Part shown: positions 1-14,450 of the stretch, piece after piece | Layout: every line of letters begins with the position of its first letter | Position numbering within the stretch: position 1 is the stretch's first letter | Assembly: GCA_029168955.1 (NCBI GenBank) | Contig: JAPDOI010001446.1 | Span: forward strand, 115,284-179,283 | Length of the DNA stretch: 64,000 bases | Origin: Aplectana chamaeleonis | Lineage: Eukaryota; Nematoda; Chromadorea; Rhabditida; Cosmocercidae | Direction: 5' to 3' | Made by a program: the position numbers and the translations under genes | The notes under the pieces: model-generated | What the model saw: only the letters and a program-made list of their open reading frames with translations | The model's database searches: none | Told to the model about the DNA's origin: nothing

Positions 1-3000
1 CCGGTCCGCAGTTCTCGGCGCTCTGTGGACTTCCAGTTGGGTCCCGCCCACTTTTACCGGCGCGCTGTGCACTCCCACTTGGGACCCGTCCACAGTTCCC
101 GGCGCTCTGTGGACTCCCAGTTGGGGCCCGCCCACTTTTACCGGCGCGCTGTGCACTCCTACTTGGGTCCCGTCCACAGTTCCCCCCGCTCTGTGGACTT
201 CCAGTTGGGTCCCGCCCACTTTTACTGGCGCGCTGTGCACTCCAACTTGGGTCTCGTCCACAGTTCCCGGCGCTCTGTGGACTCCCAGTTGGGTCCCTCC
301 CACGTTTACCGGCGCGCTGTGGACTCCCAGTTGGGTCCCTCCCACTTTTACCGGCGCGCTGTGCACTCCCACTTGGGTCCCGCCCACTTTTATCGGCGCG
401 CTGTGAACTCCCACTTGGGTCCCGTCCACAGTTCCCGGCGCTCTGTGGACTCCCAGTTGGGTCCCGCCCACTTTTACTGGCGCGCTGTGCACTCTTACTT
501 GGGTCCCGTCCACAGTTCCCGGCGCTCTGTGGACTTCCAGTTGGGTCCCGCCCACTTTTACCGGCGCGCTGTGCACTCCTACTTGGGTCCCGTCCACAGT
601 TCCCGGCGCTCTGTGGACTCCCAGTTGGGTCCCGCCCACTTTCACCGGCGCACTGTGCACTCCTTGGGTCCCGTCCACTTCCCGGCGCTGTGCTTCTACC
701 GGCGTCCCTAGTTCAGTTGGGTCCCGCCCACTTTTACCGGCGCGCTGTGCACTCCTACTTGGGTCCCGTCCACAGTTCCCGGCGCTCTGTGGACTTCCAG
801 TTGGGTCCCGCCCACTTTTACCGGCGCGCTGTGCACTCCCTACTCTGGGTCCCGTCCACAGTTCCCGGCGCTCTGTGGACTTCCAGTTGGGTCCCGCCCA
901 CTTTTACCGGCGCGCTGTGCACTCCTACTTGGGTCCCGTCCACAGTTCCCGGCGCTCTGTGGACTACCAGTTGGGTCCCGCCCACTTTTACCGGCGCGCT
1001 GTGCACTCCTACTTGGGTCCCGTCCACAGTTCCCGGCGCTCTGTGCACTCCCACTTGGGTCCCGTCCACAGTTCCCGACGCTCTGTGGACTTCCAGTTGG
1101 GTCCCGCCCACTTTTACCGGCGCGCTGTGCACTCCTACTTGGGTCCCGTCCACAGTTCCCGGCGCTCTGTGGACTTCCAGTTGGGTCCCGCCCACTTTTA
1201 CCGGCGCGCTGTGCACTCCTACTTGGGTCCCGTCCACAGTTCCCGGCGCTCTGTGGACTTCCAGTTGGGTCCCGCCCACTTTTACCGGCGCGCTGTGCAC
1301 TCCTACTTGGGTCCCGTCCACAGTTCCCGGCGCTCTGTGGACTTCCAGTTGGGTCCCGCCCACTTTTACCGGCGCGCTGTGCACTCCTACTTGGGTCCCG
1401 TCCACAGTTTCCGGCGCTCTGTGGACTTCCAGTTGGGTCCCGCCCACTTTTACCGGCGCGCTGTGCACTCCTACTTGGGTCCCGCCCACTTTTACCGGCG
1501 CGCTGTGGACTTCCAGTTGGGTCCCGACCACTTTTACCGGCGCGCTGTGCACTCCTACTTGGGTCCCGTCCACAGTTCCCGGCGCTCTGTGGACTTCCAG
1601 TTGGGTCCCGCCCACTTTTACCGGCGCGCTGTGCACTCCTACTTGGGTCCCGTCCACAGTTCCCGGCGCTCTGTGGACTTCCAGTTGGGTCCCGCCCACT
1701 TTTACCGGCGCGCTGTGCACTCCTACTTGGGTCCCGTCCACAGTTCCCGGCGCTCTGTGGACTTCCAGTTGGGTCCCGCCCACTTTTACCGGCGCGCTGT
1801 GCACTCCTACTTGGGTCCCGTCCACAGTTCCCGGCGCTCTGTGGACTTCCAGTTGGGTCCCGCCCACTTTTACCGGCGCGCTGTGCTCTCCTACTTGGGT
1901 CCCGTCCACAGTTTCCGGCGCTCTGTGGACTCCCAGTTGGGTCCCGCCCACTTTTACCGGCGCGCTGTGCACTCCTACTTGGGTCCCGTCCACAGCTCCC
2001 GGCGCTCTGTGGACTTCCAGTTGGATCCCGCCCACTTTTACCGGCGCGCTGTGCACTCCTACTTGGGTCCCGCCCACTTTCCCGGCGCTCTGTGGACTTC
2101 CAGTTGGGTCCCGCCCACTTTTACCGGCGCGCTGTGCACTCCTACTTGGGTCCCGTCCACAGTTTCCGGCGCTCTGTGGACTTCCAGTTGGGTCCCGCCC
2201 ACTTTTACCGGCGCGCTGTGCACTCCTACTTGGGTCCCGTCCACAGTTCCCTGCTCTCTGTGGACTCCCAGTTGGGTCCCGCCCACTTTTACCGGCGCGC
2301 TGTGCACTCCTACTTGGGTCCCGTCCACAGTTCCCGGCGCTCTGTGGACTTCCAGTTGGGTCCCGCCCACTTTTACCGGCGCGCTGTGCACTCCTACTTG
2401 GGTCCCGTCCACAGTTCCCGGCGCGCTGTGCACTCCTACTTGGGTCCCGTCCACAGTTCCCGGCGCTCTGTGGACTTCCAGTTGGGTCCCGCCCACTTTT
2501 ACCGGCGCGCTGTGCTCTCCTACTTGGGTCCCGTCCACAGTTTCCGGCGCTCTGTGGACTCCCAGTTGGGTCCCGCCCACTTTTACCGGCGCGCTGTGCA
2601 CTCCTACTTGGGTCCCGCCCACTTTTACCGGCGCGCTGTGCACTCCTACTTGGGTCCCGTCCACAGTTTCCGGCGCTCTGTGGACTTCCAGTTGGGTCCC
2701 GACCACTTTTACCGGCGCGCTGTGCACTCCTACTTGGGTCCCGTCCACAGTTCCCGGCGCTCTGTGGACTTCCAGTTGGGTCCCGCCCACTTTTACCGGC
2801 GCGCTGTGCACTCCTACTTGGGTCCCGTCCACAGTTCCCGGCGCTCTGTGGACTTCCAGTTGGGTCCCGCCCACTTTTACCGGCGCGCTGTGCACTCCTA
2901 CTTGGGTCCCGTCCACAGTTCCCGGCGCTCTGTGGACTTCCAGTTGGGTCCCGCCCACTTTTACCGGCGCGCTGTGCACTCCTACTTGGGTCCCGTCCAC

Positions 3001-6000
3001 AGTTCCCGGCGCTCTGTGGACTTCCAGTTGGGTCCCGCCCACTTTTACCGGCGCGCTGTGCACTCCTACTTGGGTCCCGTCCACAGTTCCCGGCGCTCTG
3101 TGGACTTCCAGTTGGGTCCCGCCCACTTTTACCGGCGCGCTGTGCACTCCTACTTGGGTCCCGTCCACAGTTCCCGGCGCTCTGTGGACTTCCAGTTGGG
3201 TCCCGCCCACTTTTACCGGCGCGCTGTGCACTCCTACTTGGGTCCCGTCCACAGTTCCCGGCGCGCTGTGCACTCCTACTTGGGTCCCGTCCGCAGTTAC
3301 CGGCGCTCTGTGCACTCCTACTTGGGTCCCGTCCACAGTTTCCGGCGCTCTGTGGACTTCCAGTTGGGTCCCGCCCACTTTTACCGGCGCGCTGTGCACT
3401 CCTACTTGGGTCCGGCCCACTTTTACCGGCGCGCTGTGCTCTCCTACTTGGGTCCCGCCCACTTTTACCGGCGCGCTGTGCACTCCTACTTGGGTCCCGT
3501 CCACAGTTCCCGGCGCTCTGTGGACTTCCAGTTGGGTCCCGCCCACTTTTACCGGCGCGCTGTGCACTCCTACTTGGGTCCCGTCCACAGTTCCCGGCGC
3601 TCTGTGGACTTCCAGTTGGGTCCCGCCCACTTTTACCGGCGCGCTGTGCACTCCTACTTGGGTCCCGTCCACAGTTCCCGGCGCTCTGTGGACTTCCAGT
3701 TGGGTCCCGCCCACTTTTACCGGCGCGCTGTGCACTCCTACTTGGGTCCCGTCCACAGTTCCCGGCGCTCTGTGGACTTCCAGTTGGGTCCCGCCCACTT
3801 TTACCGGCGCGCTGTGCACTCCTACTTGGGTCCCGTCCACAGTTCCCGGCGCTCTGTGGACTTCCAGTTGGGTCCCGCCCACTTTTACCGGCGCGCTGTG
3901 CACTCCTACTTGGGTCCCGTCCACAGTTCCCTGCTCTCTGTGGACTCCCAGTTGGGTCCCGCCCACTTTTACCGGCGCGCTGTGCACTCCTACTTGGGTC
4001 CCGTCCACAGTTCCCTGCTCTCTGTGGACTCCCAGTTGGGTCCCGCCCACTTTTACCGGCGCGCTGTGCACTCCTACTTGGGTCCCGTCCACAGTTCCCG
4101 GCGCTCTGTGGACTTCCAGTTGGGTCCCGCCCACTTTTACCGGCGCGCTGTGCACTCCTACTTGGGTCCCGTCCACAGTTTCCGGCGCTCTGTGGACTTC
4201 CAGTTGGGTCCCGCCCACTTTTACCGGCGCGCTGTGCACTCCTACTTGGGTCCCGTCCACAGTTCCCGGCGCGCTGTGCACTCCTACTTGGATCCCGCCC
4301 ACTTTTACCGGCGCGCTGTGCACTCCTACTTGGGTCCCGTCCACAGTTTCCGGCGCTCTGTGGACTTCCAGTTGGGTCCTGACCACTTTTACCGGCGCGC
4401 TGTGCACTCCTACTTGGGTCCCGTCCACAGTTCCCGGCGCTCTGTGGACTTCCAGTTGGGTCCCGCCCACTTTTACCGGCGCGCTGTGCACTCCTACTTG
4501 GGTCCCGTCCACAGTTCCCGGCGCTCTGTGGACTTCCAGTTGGGTCCCGCCCACTTTTACCGGCGCGCTGTGCACTCCTACTTGGGTCCCGTCCACAGTT
4601 CCCGGCGCTCTGTGGACTTCCAGTTGGGTCCCGCCCACTTTTACCGGCGCGCTGTGCACTCCTACTTGGGTCCCGCCCACTTTTTCCGGCGCTCTGTGGA
4701 CTTCCAGTTGGGTCCCGCCCACAGTTACCGGCGCGCTGTGGACTCCCCGTTGGGCCCCGCCCCCTTTTACCGCCGCGCTGTGCACTCCTACTTGGGTCCC
4801 GTCCACAGTTCCCGGCGCTCTGTGGACTTCCAGTTGGGTCCCGCCCACTTTTACCGGCGCGCTGTGCACTCCTACTTGGGTCCCGTCCACAGTTCCCGGC
4901 GCTCTGTGGACTTCCAGTTGGGTCCCGCCCACTTTTACCGGCGCGCTGTGCACTCCTACTTGGGTCCCGTCCACAGTTCCCGGCGCTCTGTGGACTTCCA
5001 GTTGGGTCCCGCCCACTTTTACCGGCGCGCTGTGCACTCCTACTTGGGTCCCGTCCACAGTTTCCGGCGCTCTGTGGACTCCCAGTTGGGTCCCGCCCAC
5101 TTTTACCGGCGCGCTGTGCACTCCTACTTGGGTCCCGTCCACAGTTTCCGGCGCTCTGTGGACTCCCAGTTGGGTCCCGCCCACTTTTACCGGCGCGCTG
5201 TGCACTCCTACTTGGGTCCCGCCCACTTTTACCGGCGCGCTGTGCACTCCTACTTGGGTCCCGTCCACAGTTCCCGGCGCTCTGTGGACTTCCAGTTGGG
5301 TCCCGCCCACTTTTACCGGCGCGCTGTGCACTCCTACTTGGGTCCCGTCCACAGTTCCCGGCGCTCTGTGGACTTCCAGTTGGGTCCCGCCCACTTTTAC
5401 CGGCGCGCTGTGCACTCCTACTTGGGTCCCGTCCACAGTTCCCGGCGCTCTGTGGACTTCCAGTTGGGTCCCGCCCACTTTTACCGGCGCGCTGTGCACT
5501 CCTACTTGGGTCCCGTCCACAGTTCCCGGCGCTCTGTGGACTTCCAGTTGGGTCCCGCCCACTTTTACCGGCGCGCTGTGCACTCCTACTTGGGTCCCGT
5601 CCACAGTTCCCGGCGCTCTGTGGACTTCCAGTTGGGTCCCGCCCACTTTTACCGGCGCTCTGTGGACTCCCAGTTGGGTCCCGCCCACTTTTACCGGCGC
5701 GCTGTGCACTCCTACTTGGGTCCCGCCCACTTTTTTCCGGCGCGCTGTGCACTCCTACTTGGGTCCCGCCCACTTTTACCGGCGCGCTGTGCACTCCTAC
5801 TTGGGTCCCGTCCACTTTTACCGGCGCGCTGTGCACTCCTACTTGGGTCCCGTCCACAGTTCCCGGCGCTCTGTGGACTTCCAGTTGGGTCCCGCCCACT
5901 TTTACCGGCGCGCTGTGCACTCCTACTTGGGTCCCGTCCACAGTTCCCGGCGCTCTGTGGACTTCCAGTTGGGTCCCGCCCACTTTTACCGGCGCGCTGT

Positions 6001-9000
6001 GCACTCCTACTTGGGTCCCGTCCACTTTCACCGGCGCGCTGTGCACTCCTACTTGGGTCCCGTCCACAGTTTCCGGCGCCCTCTGGACTCCCAGTTGGGT
6101 CCCGCCCACTTTTACCGGCGCGCTGTGCACTCCTACTTGGGTCCCGTCCACAGTTCCCGGCGCTCTGTGGACTTCCAGTTGGGTCCCGCCCACTTTTACC
6201 GGCGCGCTGTGCACTCCTACTTGGGTCCCGTCCACTTTTACCGGCGCGCTGTGCACTCCTACTTGGGTCCCGTCCACAGTTCCCGGCGCTCTGTGGACTT
6301 CCAGTTGGGTCCCGCCCACTTTTACCGGCGCGCTGTGCACTCCTACTTGGGTCCCGTCCACAGTTCCCGGCGCTCTGTGGACTTCCAGTTGGGTCCCGCC
6401 CACTTTTACCGGCGCGCTGTGCACTCCTACTTGGGTCCCGTCCACAGTTCCCGGCGCTCTGTGGACTTCCAGTTGGGTCCCGCCCACTTTTACCGGCGCG
6501 CTGTGCACTCCTACTTGGGTCCCGTCCACAGTTCCCGGCGCTCTGTGGACTTCCAGTTGGGTCCCGCCCACTTTTACCGGCGCGCTGTGCACTCCTACTT
6601 GGGTCCCGTCCACAGTTCCCGGCGCTCTGTGGACTTCCAGTTGGGTCCCGCCCACTTTTACCGGCGCGCTGTGCACTCCTACTTGGGTCCCGTCCACAGT
6701 TCCCGGCGCTCTGTGGACTTCCAGTTGGGTCCCGCCCACTTTTACCGGCGCGCTGTGCACTCCTACTTGGGTCCCGTCCACAGTTCCCGGCGCTCTGTGG
6801 ACTTCCAGTTGGGTCCCGCCCACTTTTACCGGCGCGCTGTGCACTCCTACTTGGGTCCCGTCCACAGTTCCCGGCGCTCTGTGGACTTCCAGTTGGGTCC
6901 CGCCCACTTTTACCGGCGCGCTGTGCATTCCTACTTGGGTCCCGTCCACGGTTCCCGGCGCGCTGTGCACTTCCAGTTGGGTCCCGCCCACAGTTCCCGG
7001 CGCTCTGTGGACTTCCAGTTGGGTCCCGCCCACTTTTACCGGCGCGCTGTGCACTCCTACTTGGGTCCCGTCCACAGTTCCCGGCGCTCTGTGGACTGCC
7101 AGTTGGGTCCCTCCCACATTTAAAGGCGCGCTGTGCACTCCTACTTGCGTCCCGTCCACAGTTCCCGGCGCTATGTGCACTCCCAGTTGTGTCCCGCCCA
7201 CTTTTACCGGCGCGCTGTGCACTCCCAGTTGGGTCCCGCCCACATTTACCGGCGCTCGTGCAGTTGGGTCCCGCGTCCACAGTTCCCGGCGCTCTGTGGA
7301 CTTCCAGTTGGGTCCCGCCCACTTTTACCGGCGCGCTGTGCACTCCTACTTGGGTCCCGTCCACAGTTCCCGGCGCTCTGTGGACTTCCAGTTGGGTCCC
7401 GCCCACTTTTACCGGCGCGCTGTGCACTCCTACTTGGGTCCCGTCCACAGTTCCCGGCGCTCTGTGGACTTCCAGTTGGGTCCCGCCCACTTTCACCGGC
7501 GCGCTGTGCACTCCTACTTGGGTCCCGTCCACAGTTCCCGGCGCGCTGTGCACTCCTACTTTTGTCCCGTCCACAGTTACCGGCGCTCTGTGGACTTCCA
7601 GTTGGGTCCCGCCCACTTTTACCTTCGCGCTGTGCACTCCTACTTGGGTCCCGTCCACAGTTCCCGGCGCTCTGTGGACTTCCAGTTGGGTCCCGCCCAC
7701 TTTTACCGGCGCGCTGTGCACTCCTACTTGGATCCCGTCCACAGTCCTCGGCGCTCTGTGGACTCTCAGTTGGGTCCCGTCCACAGTTCCCTGCGCTCTG
7801 TGGACTACCAGTTGGGTCCCGCCCACATTTACCGGCGCGCTGTGCACTCCCACCTGGGTCCCGTCCACAGTTCCCGGCGCTCTGTGGACTTCCAGTTGGG
7901 TCCCGCCCACTTTTACCGGCGCGCTGTGCACTCCTACTTGGGTCCCGTCCACAGTTCCCGGCGCTCTGTGGACTTCCAGTTGGGTCCCGCCCACTTTTAC
8001 CGGCGCGCTGTGCACTCCTACTTGGGTCCCGTCCACAGTTCCCGGCGCTCTGTGGACTTCCAGTTGGGTCCTGCCCACTTTTACCGGCGCGCTGTGCACT
8101 CCTACTTGGGTCCCGTCCACAGTTCCCGGCGCTCTGTGGACTTCCAGTTGGGTCCCGCCCACTTTTACCGGCGCGCTGTGCACTCCTACTTGGGTCCCGT
8201 CCACAGTTCCCGGCGCTCTGTGGACTTCCAGTTGGGTCCCGCCCACTTTTACCGGCGCGCTGTGCACTCCCACTTGGGTCCCGTCCACAGTTCCCGGCGC
8301 TCTGTGGACTTCCAGTTGGGTCCCGCCCACTTTTACCGGCGCGCTGTGCACTCCTACTTGGGTCCCGTCCACTTTTACCGGCGCGCTGTGCACTCCTACT
8401 TGGGTCCCGTCCACAGTTCCCGGCGCTCTGTGGACTTCCAGTTGGGTCCCGCCCACTTTTACCGGCGCGCTGTGCACTCCTACTTGGGTCCCGTCCACAG
8501 TTCCCGGCGCTCTGTGGACTTCCAGTTGGGTCCCGCCCACTTTTACCGGCGCGCTGTGCACTCCTACTTGGGTCCCGTCCACAGTTCCCGGCGCTCTGTG
8601 GACTTCCAGTTGGGTCCCGCCCACTTTTACCGGCGCGCTGTGCACTCCTACTTGGGTCCCGTCCACAGTTCCCGGCGCTCTGTGGACTTCCAGTTGGGTC
8701 CCGCCCACTTTTACCGGCGCGCTGTGCACTCCTACTTGGGTCCCGTCCACAGTTCCCGGCGCTCTGTGGACTTCCAGTTGGGTCCCGCCCACTTTTACCG
8801 GCGCGCTGTGCACTCCTACTTGGGTCCCGTCCACAGTTACCGGCGCGCTCTGGGGCTCCAGGTGGGTCCCGCCCACAGTTACCGGCGCGCTGTGCACTCC
8901 CAGTTGGGTCCCGCCCACAGTTACCGGCGCTCTGTGCACTCCCAGTTGGGTCCCGCCCACTTTTCCCGGCGCGCTGTGCCCTCCTCCTTGGGTCCCGTCC

Positions 9001-12000
9001 ACAGTTCCCGGCGCTCTGTGGACTTCCAGTTGGGTCCCGCCCACTTTTACCGGCGCGCTGTGCACTCCTACTTGGGTCCCGTCCACAGTTCCCGGCGCTC
9101 TGTGGACTTCCAGTTGGGTCCCGCCCACTTTTACCGGCGCGCTGTGCACTCCTACTTGGGTCCCGTCCACAGTTTCCGGCGCTCTGTGGACTTCCAGTTG
9201 GGTCCCGTCCACAGTTCCCGGCGCTCTGTGGACTTCCAGTTGGGTCCCGCCCACTTTTACCGGCGCGCTGTGCACTCCTACTTGGGTCCCGTCCACAGTT
9301 TCCGGCGCTCTGTGGACTTCCAGTTGGGTCCCGCCCACTTTTACCGGCGCGCTGTGCACTCCTACTTGGGTCCCGTCCACAGTTCCCGGCGCTCTGTGGA
9401 CTTCCAGTTGGGTCCCGCCCACTTTTACCGGCGCGCTGTGCACTCCTACTTGGGTCCCGTCCACAGTTCCCGGCGCTCTGTGGACTTCCAGTTGGGTCCC
9501 GCCCACTTTTACCGGCGCGCTGTGCACTCCCACTTGGGTCCCGTCCACATTTCCCGGCGCTCTGTGGACTCCCAGTTGGGTCCCGCCTACTTTTACCGGA
9601 GCGCTGTGCATTCCCAGTTGGCTCCCGTCCACAGTTCCCGGCGCTCTGTGGACTCCCAGTTGGGTCCCGCCCACTTTTACCGGCGCGCTGTGCACTCCTA
9701 CTTGGGTCCCGTCCACAGTTCCCGGCGCTCTGTGGACTTCCAGTTGGGTCCCGCCCACTTTTACCGGCGCGCTGTGCACTCCTACTTGGGTCCCGTCCAC
9801 TTTTACCGGCGCGCTGTGCACTCCTACTTGGGTCCCGTCCACAGTTCCCGGCGCCCTGTGGACTTCCAGTTGGGTCCCGCCCCCTTTTACCGGCGCGCTG
9901 TGCACTCCTACTTGGGTCCCGTCCACAGTTCCCGGCGCTCTGTGGACTTCCAGTTGGGTCCCGCCCACTTTTACCGGCGCGCTGTGCACTCCTACTTGGG
10001 TCCCGTCCACTTTTACCGGCGCGCGCTGCACTCGTAGTTGGGTCCCGTCCACAGTTCCCGGCGCACTGTGGACTTCCGGTTGGGTCACGCCCACTTTTAC
10101 CGGCGCGCTGTGCACTCCACCTTGCGTCCCGTCCACAGTTCCCGGCGCTCTGTGGACTTCCAGTTGGGTCCCGCCCACTTTTACCGGCGCGCTCTGCACT
10201 CCTACTTGGGTCTCGACCACTTTTTCCGGCGTTCTACTGACTCCCACTCGGGTCCCGTCCACTTTTACCGGCGCGCTGTGCACTCCCAGTTGGGCCCCCC
10301 CACTTTTACCGGCGCGCTCTGCACTCCTACTTGGGTCCCGTCCACAGTTCCCGGCGCTCTGTGGACTCCCAGTTGGGTCCCGCCCACTTTTTCCGGAGCG
10401 CTGTGCATTCCCAGTTGGCTCCCGTCCACTTTTCCCGGCGCGCTGTGCACTCCCACTTGGGTCCCGTCCACAGTTCCCGGCGCTCTGTGGACTTCCAGTT
10501 GGGTCCCGCCTACTTTTACCGGCGCGCTGTGCACTCCTACTTGGGTCCCGTCCACAGTTCCCGGCGCTCTGTGGACTTCCAGTTGGGTCCCGCCCACTTT
10601 TACCGGCGCGCTGTGCACTCCTACTTGGGTCCCGTCCACAGTTCCCGGCGCTCTGTGGACTTCCAGTTGGGTCCCGCCCACTTTTACCGGCGCGCTGTGC
10701 ACTCCTACTTGGGTCCCGTCCACAGTTCCCGGCGCTCTGTGGACTTCCAGTTGGGTCCCGCCCACTTTTACCGGCGCGCTGTGCACTCCTACTTGGGTCC
10801 CGTCCACAGTTCCCGGCGCTCTGTGGACTTCCAGTTGGGTCCCGCCCACTTTTACCGGCGCGCTGTGCACTCCTACTTGGGTCCCGTCCACAGTTCCCGG
10901 CGCTCTGTGGACTCCCAGTTGGGTCCCGCCCACTTTTACCGGCGCGCTGTGCACTCCTACTTGGGTCCCGTCCACAGTTCCCGGCGCTCTGTGGACTTCC
11001 AGTTGGGTCCCGCCCACTTTTACCGGCGCGCTGTGCACTCCTACTTGGGTCCCGCCCACTTTTACCGGCGCGCTGTGCACTCCTACTTGGGTCCCGTCCA
11101 CAGTTTCCGGCGCTCTGTGGACTCCCAGTTGGGTCCCGCCTACTTTTACCGGCGCGCTGTGCACTTCCGGCGTCCCGTCCACAGTCCGGCGCGCTGTACT
11201 CCAGTTGGGTCCCGTCCACAGTTCCCGGCGCGCTGTGGACTCCCAGTTGGATCCCGCCCACTTCCACCGGCGCGCTGTGCACTCCTACTTGGGTCCCGTC
11301 CACAGTTCCCGGCGCTCTGTGGACTTCCAGTTGGGTCCCGCCCACTTTTACCGGCGCGCTGTGCACTCCTACTTGGGTCCCGTCCACAGTTCCCTGCTCT
11401 CTGTGGACTCCCAGTTGGATCCCGCCCACTTTTACCGGCGCGCTGTGCACTCCTACTTGGGTCCCGCCCACTTTTACCGGCGCGCTGTGCACTCCTACTT
11501 GGGTCCCGTCCACAGTTCCCGGCGCTCTGTGGACTTCCAGTTGGGTCCCGCCCACTTTCACCGGCGCGCTGTGCACTCCTACTTGGGTCCCGTCCACAGT
11601 TTCCGGCGCTCTGTGGACTTCCAGTTGGGTCCCGACCACTTTTACCGGCGCGCTGTGCACTCCTACTTGGGTCCCGTCCACAGTTCCCGGCGCTCTGTGG
11701 ACTTCCAGTTGGGTCCCGCCCACTTTTACCGGCGCGCTGTGCACTCCTACTTGGGTCCCGTCCACAGTTCCCGGCGCTCTGTGGACTTCCAGTTGGGTCC
11801 CGCCCACTTTTACCGGCGCGCTGTGCACTCCTACTTGGGTCCCGTCCACAGTTCCCGGCGCTCTGTGGACTTCCAGTTGGGTCCCGCCCACTTTTACCGG
11901 CGCGCTGTGCACTCCTACTTGGGTCCCGTCCACAGTTCCCGGCGCTCTGTGGACTTCCAGTTGGGTCCCGCCCACTTTTACCGGCGCGCTGTGCACTCCT

Positions 12001-14450
12001 ACTTGGGTCCCGTCCACAGTTCCCGGCGCTCTGTGGACTTCCAGTTGGGTCCCGCCCACTTTTACCGGCGCGCTGTGCACTCCTACTTGGGTCCCGTCCA
12101 CAGTTCCCTGCTCTCTGTGGACTCCCAGTTAGGTCCCGTCCACTTTTACCAGCGCGCTGTGCACTCCCAGTTGGGTCCCGTCCACTTTTACCGGCGCGCT
12201 GTGCACTCCTACTTGGGTCCCGTCCACTTTTACCGGCGCGCTGTGCTCTCCTACTTGGGTCCCGTCCACAGCTTCCGGCGCTCTGTGGACTCCCAGTTGG
12301 ATCCCCCCACTTATACCGGCGCGCTGTGCACTCCTACTTGGGTCCCGTCCACAGTTCCCTGCTCTCTGTGGACTCCCAGTTGGATCCCGCCCACTTTTAC
12401 CGGCGCGCTGTGCACTCCTACTTGGGTCCCGTCCACAGTTCCCGGCGCTCTGTGGACTTCCAGTTGGGTCCCGCCCACTTTTACCGGCGCGCTGTGCACT
12501 CCTACTTGGGTCCCGTCCACAGTTCCCGGCGCTCTGTGGACTTCCAGTTGGGTCCCGCCCACTTTTACCGGCGCGCTGTGCACTCCTACTTGGGTCCCGT
12601 CCACAGTTTCCGGCGCTCTGTGGACTCCCAGTTGGGTCCCGCCCACTTTTACCGGCGCGCTGTGCACTCCTACTTGGGTCCCGTCCACAGTTTCCGGCGC
12701 TCTGTGGACTCCCAGTTGGGTCCCGCCCACTTTTACCGGCGCGCTGTGCACTCCCACTTGGGTCCCGTCCACAGTTCCCGGCGCTCTGTGGACTTCCAGT
12801 TGGGTCCCGCCCACTTTTACCGGCGCGCTGTGCACTCCCACTTGGGTCCCGTCCACTTTTACCGGCGCGCTGTGCTCTCCTACTTGGGTCCCATCCACAG
12901 TTACCGGCGCTGTGGACTTCCAGTTGGGTCCCTCCCACTTCTACCGGCGCTCTGTGCACCCCCAGTTGGATCCCGCCCACTTTTCCTGGCGCTCTGTGGA
13001 CTTCCAGTTGGGTCCCGCCCACTTTTTTCCGGCGCGCTGTGCACTCCTACTTGGGTCCCGTCCACAGTTCCCGGCGCTCTGTGGACTTCCAGTTGGGTCC
13101 CGCCCACTTTTACCGGCGCGCTGTGCACTCCTACTTGGGTCCCGTCCACAGTTCCCGGCGCTCTGTGGACTCCCAGTTGGGTCCCGCCCACTTTTACCGG
13201 CGCGCTGTGCACTCCCACTTGGGTCCCGTCCACAGTTCCCGGCGCTCTGTGGACTTCCAGTTGGGTCCCGCCCACTTTTACCGGCGCGCTGTGCACTCCT
13301 ACTTGGGTCCCGTCCACAGTTCCCGGCGCGCTGTGCACTCCTACTTGGGTCCCGTCCACAGTTACCGGCGCTCTGTGGACTTCCAGTTGGGTCCCGCCCA
13401 CTTTTACCGGCGCGCTGTGCACTCCTACTTGGGTCCCGTCCACAGTTCCCGGCGCTCTGTGGACTTCCAGTTGGGTCCCGCCCACTTTTACCGGCGCGCT
13501 GTGCACTCCTACTTGGGTCCCGTCCACAGTTCCCGGCGCTCTGTGGACTTCCAGTTGGGTCCCGCCCACTTTTACCGGCGCGCTGTGCACTCCTACTTGG
13601 GTCCCGTCCACAGTTTCCGGCGCTCTGTGGACTTCCAGTTGGGTCCCGCCCACTTTTACCGGCGCGCTGTGCACTCCTACTTGGGTCCCGCCCACTTTTA
13701 CCGGCGCGCTGTGCTCTCCTACTTGGGTCCCGTCCACTTTTACCGGCGCGCTGTGCACTCCTACTTGGGTCCCGTCCACAGTTCCCGGCGCTCTGTGGAC
13801 TTCCAGTTGGGTCCCGCCCACTTTTACCGGCGCGCTGTGCACTCCTACTTGGGTCCCGTCCACAGTTCCCGGCGCTCTGTGGACTTCCAGTTGGGTCCCG
13901 CCCACTTTTACCGGCGCGCTGTGCACTCCTACTTGGGTCCCGTCCACAGTTTCCGTCGCTCTGTGGACTTCCAGTTGGGTCTCGACCACTTTTACCGGCG
14001 CGCTGTGCACTCCTACTTGGGTCCCGTCCACAGTTCCCGGCGCTCTGTGGACTTCCAGTTGGGTCCCGCCCACTTTTACCGGCGCGCTGTGCACTCCTAC
14101 TTGGGTCCCGTCCACAGTTCCCGGCGCTCTGTGGACTTCCAGTTGGGTCCCGCCCACTTTTACCGGCGCGCTGTGCACTCCTACTTGGGTCCCGTCCACA
14201 GTTCCCGGCGCTCTGTGGACTCCCAGTTGGGTCCCGCCCACTTTTACCGGCGCGCTGTGCACTCCTACTTGGGTCCCGTCCACAGTTCCCGGCGCTCTGT
14301 GGACTTCCAGTTGGGTCCCGCCCACTTTTACCGGCGCGCTGTGCTCTCCTACTTGGGTCCCGTCCACAGTTTCCGGCGCTCTGTGGACTCCCAGTTGGGT
14401 CCCGCCCACTTTTACCGGCGCGCTGTGCACTCCTACTTGGGTCCCGCCCA
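1..14450. repeat. Homogeneous 84-bp dimer domain of the satellite
   Basis: This part of the array is almost pure alternation of A and B monomers, giving an 84-bp (28-codon) higher-order unit. Variants are mostly single-base changes (TTTCCGG for TTCCCGG, GTGCTCTCC for GTGCACTCC) and AA or BB junctions where one monomer was gained or lost, for example near 1,470-1,510, 3,255-3,340 and 13,680-13,760. Such near-identity over more than 14 kb points to recent homogenisation by unequal exchange or gene conversion. Small irregular patches at 655-720, 7,100-7,270 and 11,150-11,235 carry indels and may be old junctions. Confidence 0.92.

Noticed and set aside
2092..12132. 3,346-codon plus-strand ORF and similar giant ORFs as protein genes
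   Set aside because: They arise from a 42-bp repeat without stops; competing frames on both strands are equally open, indels change frame freely, and start codons are GTG inside the repeat.
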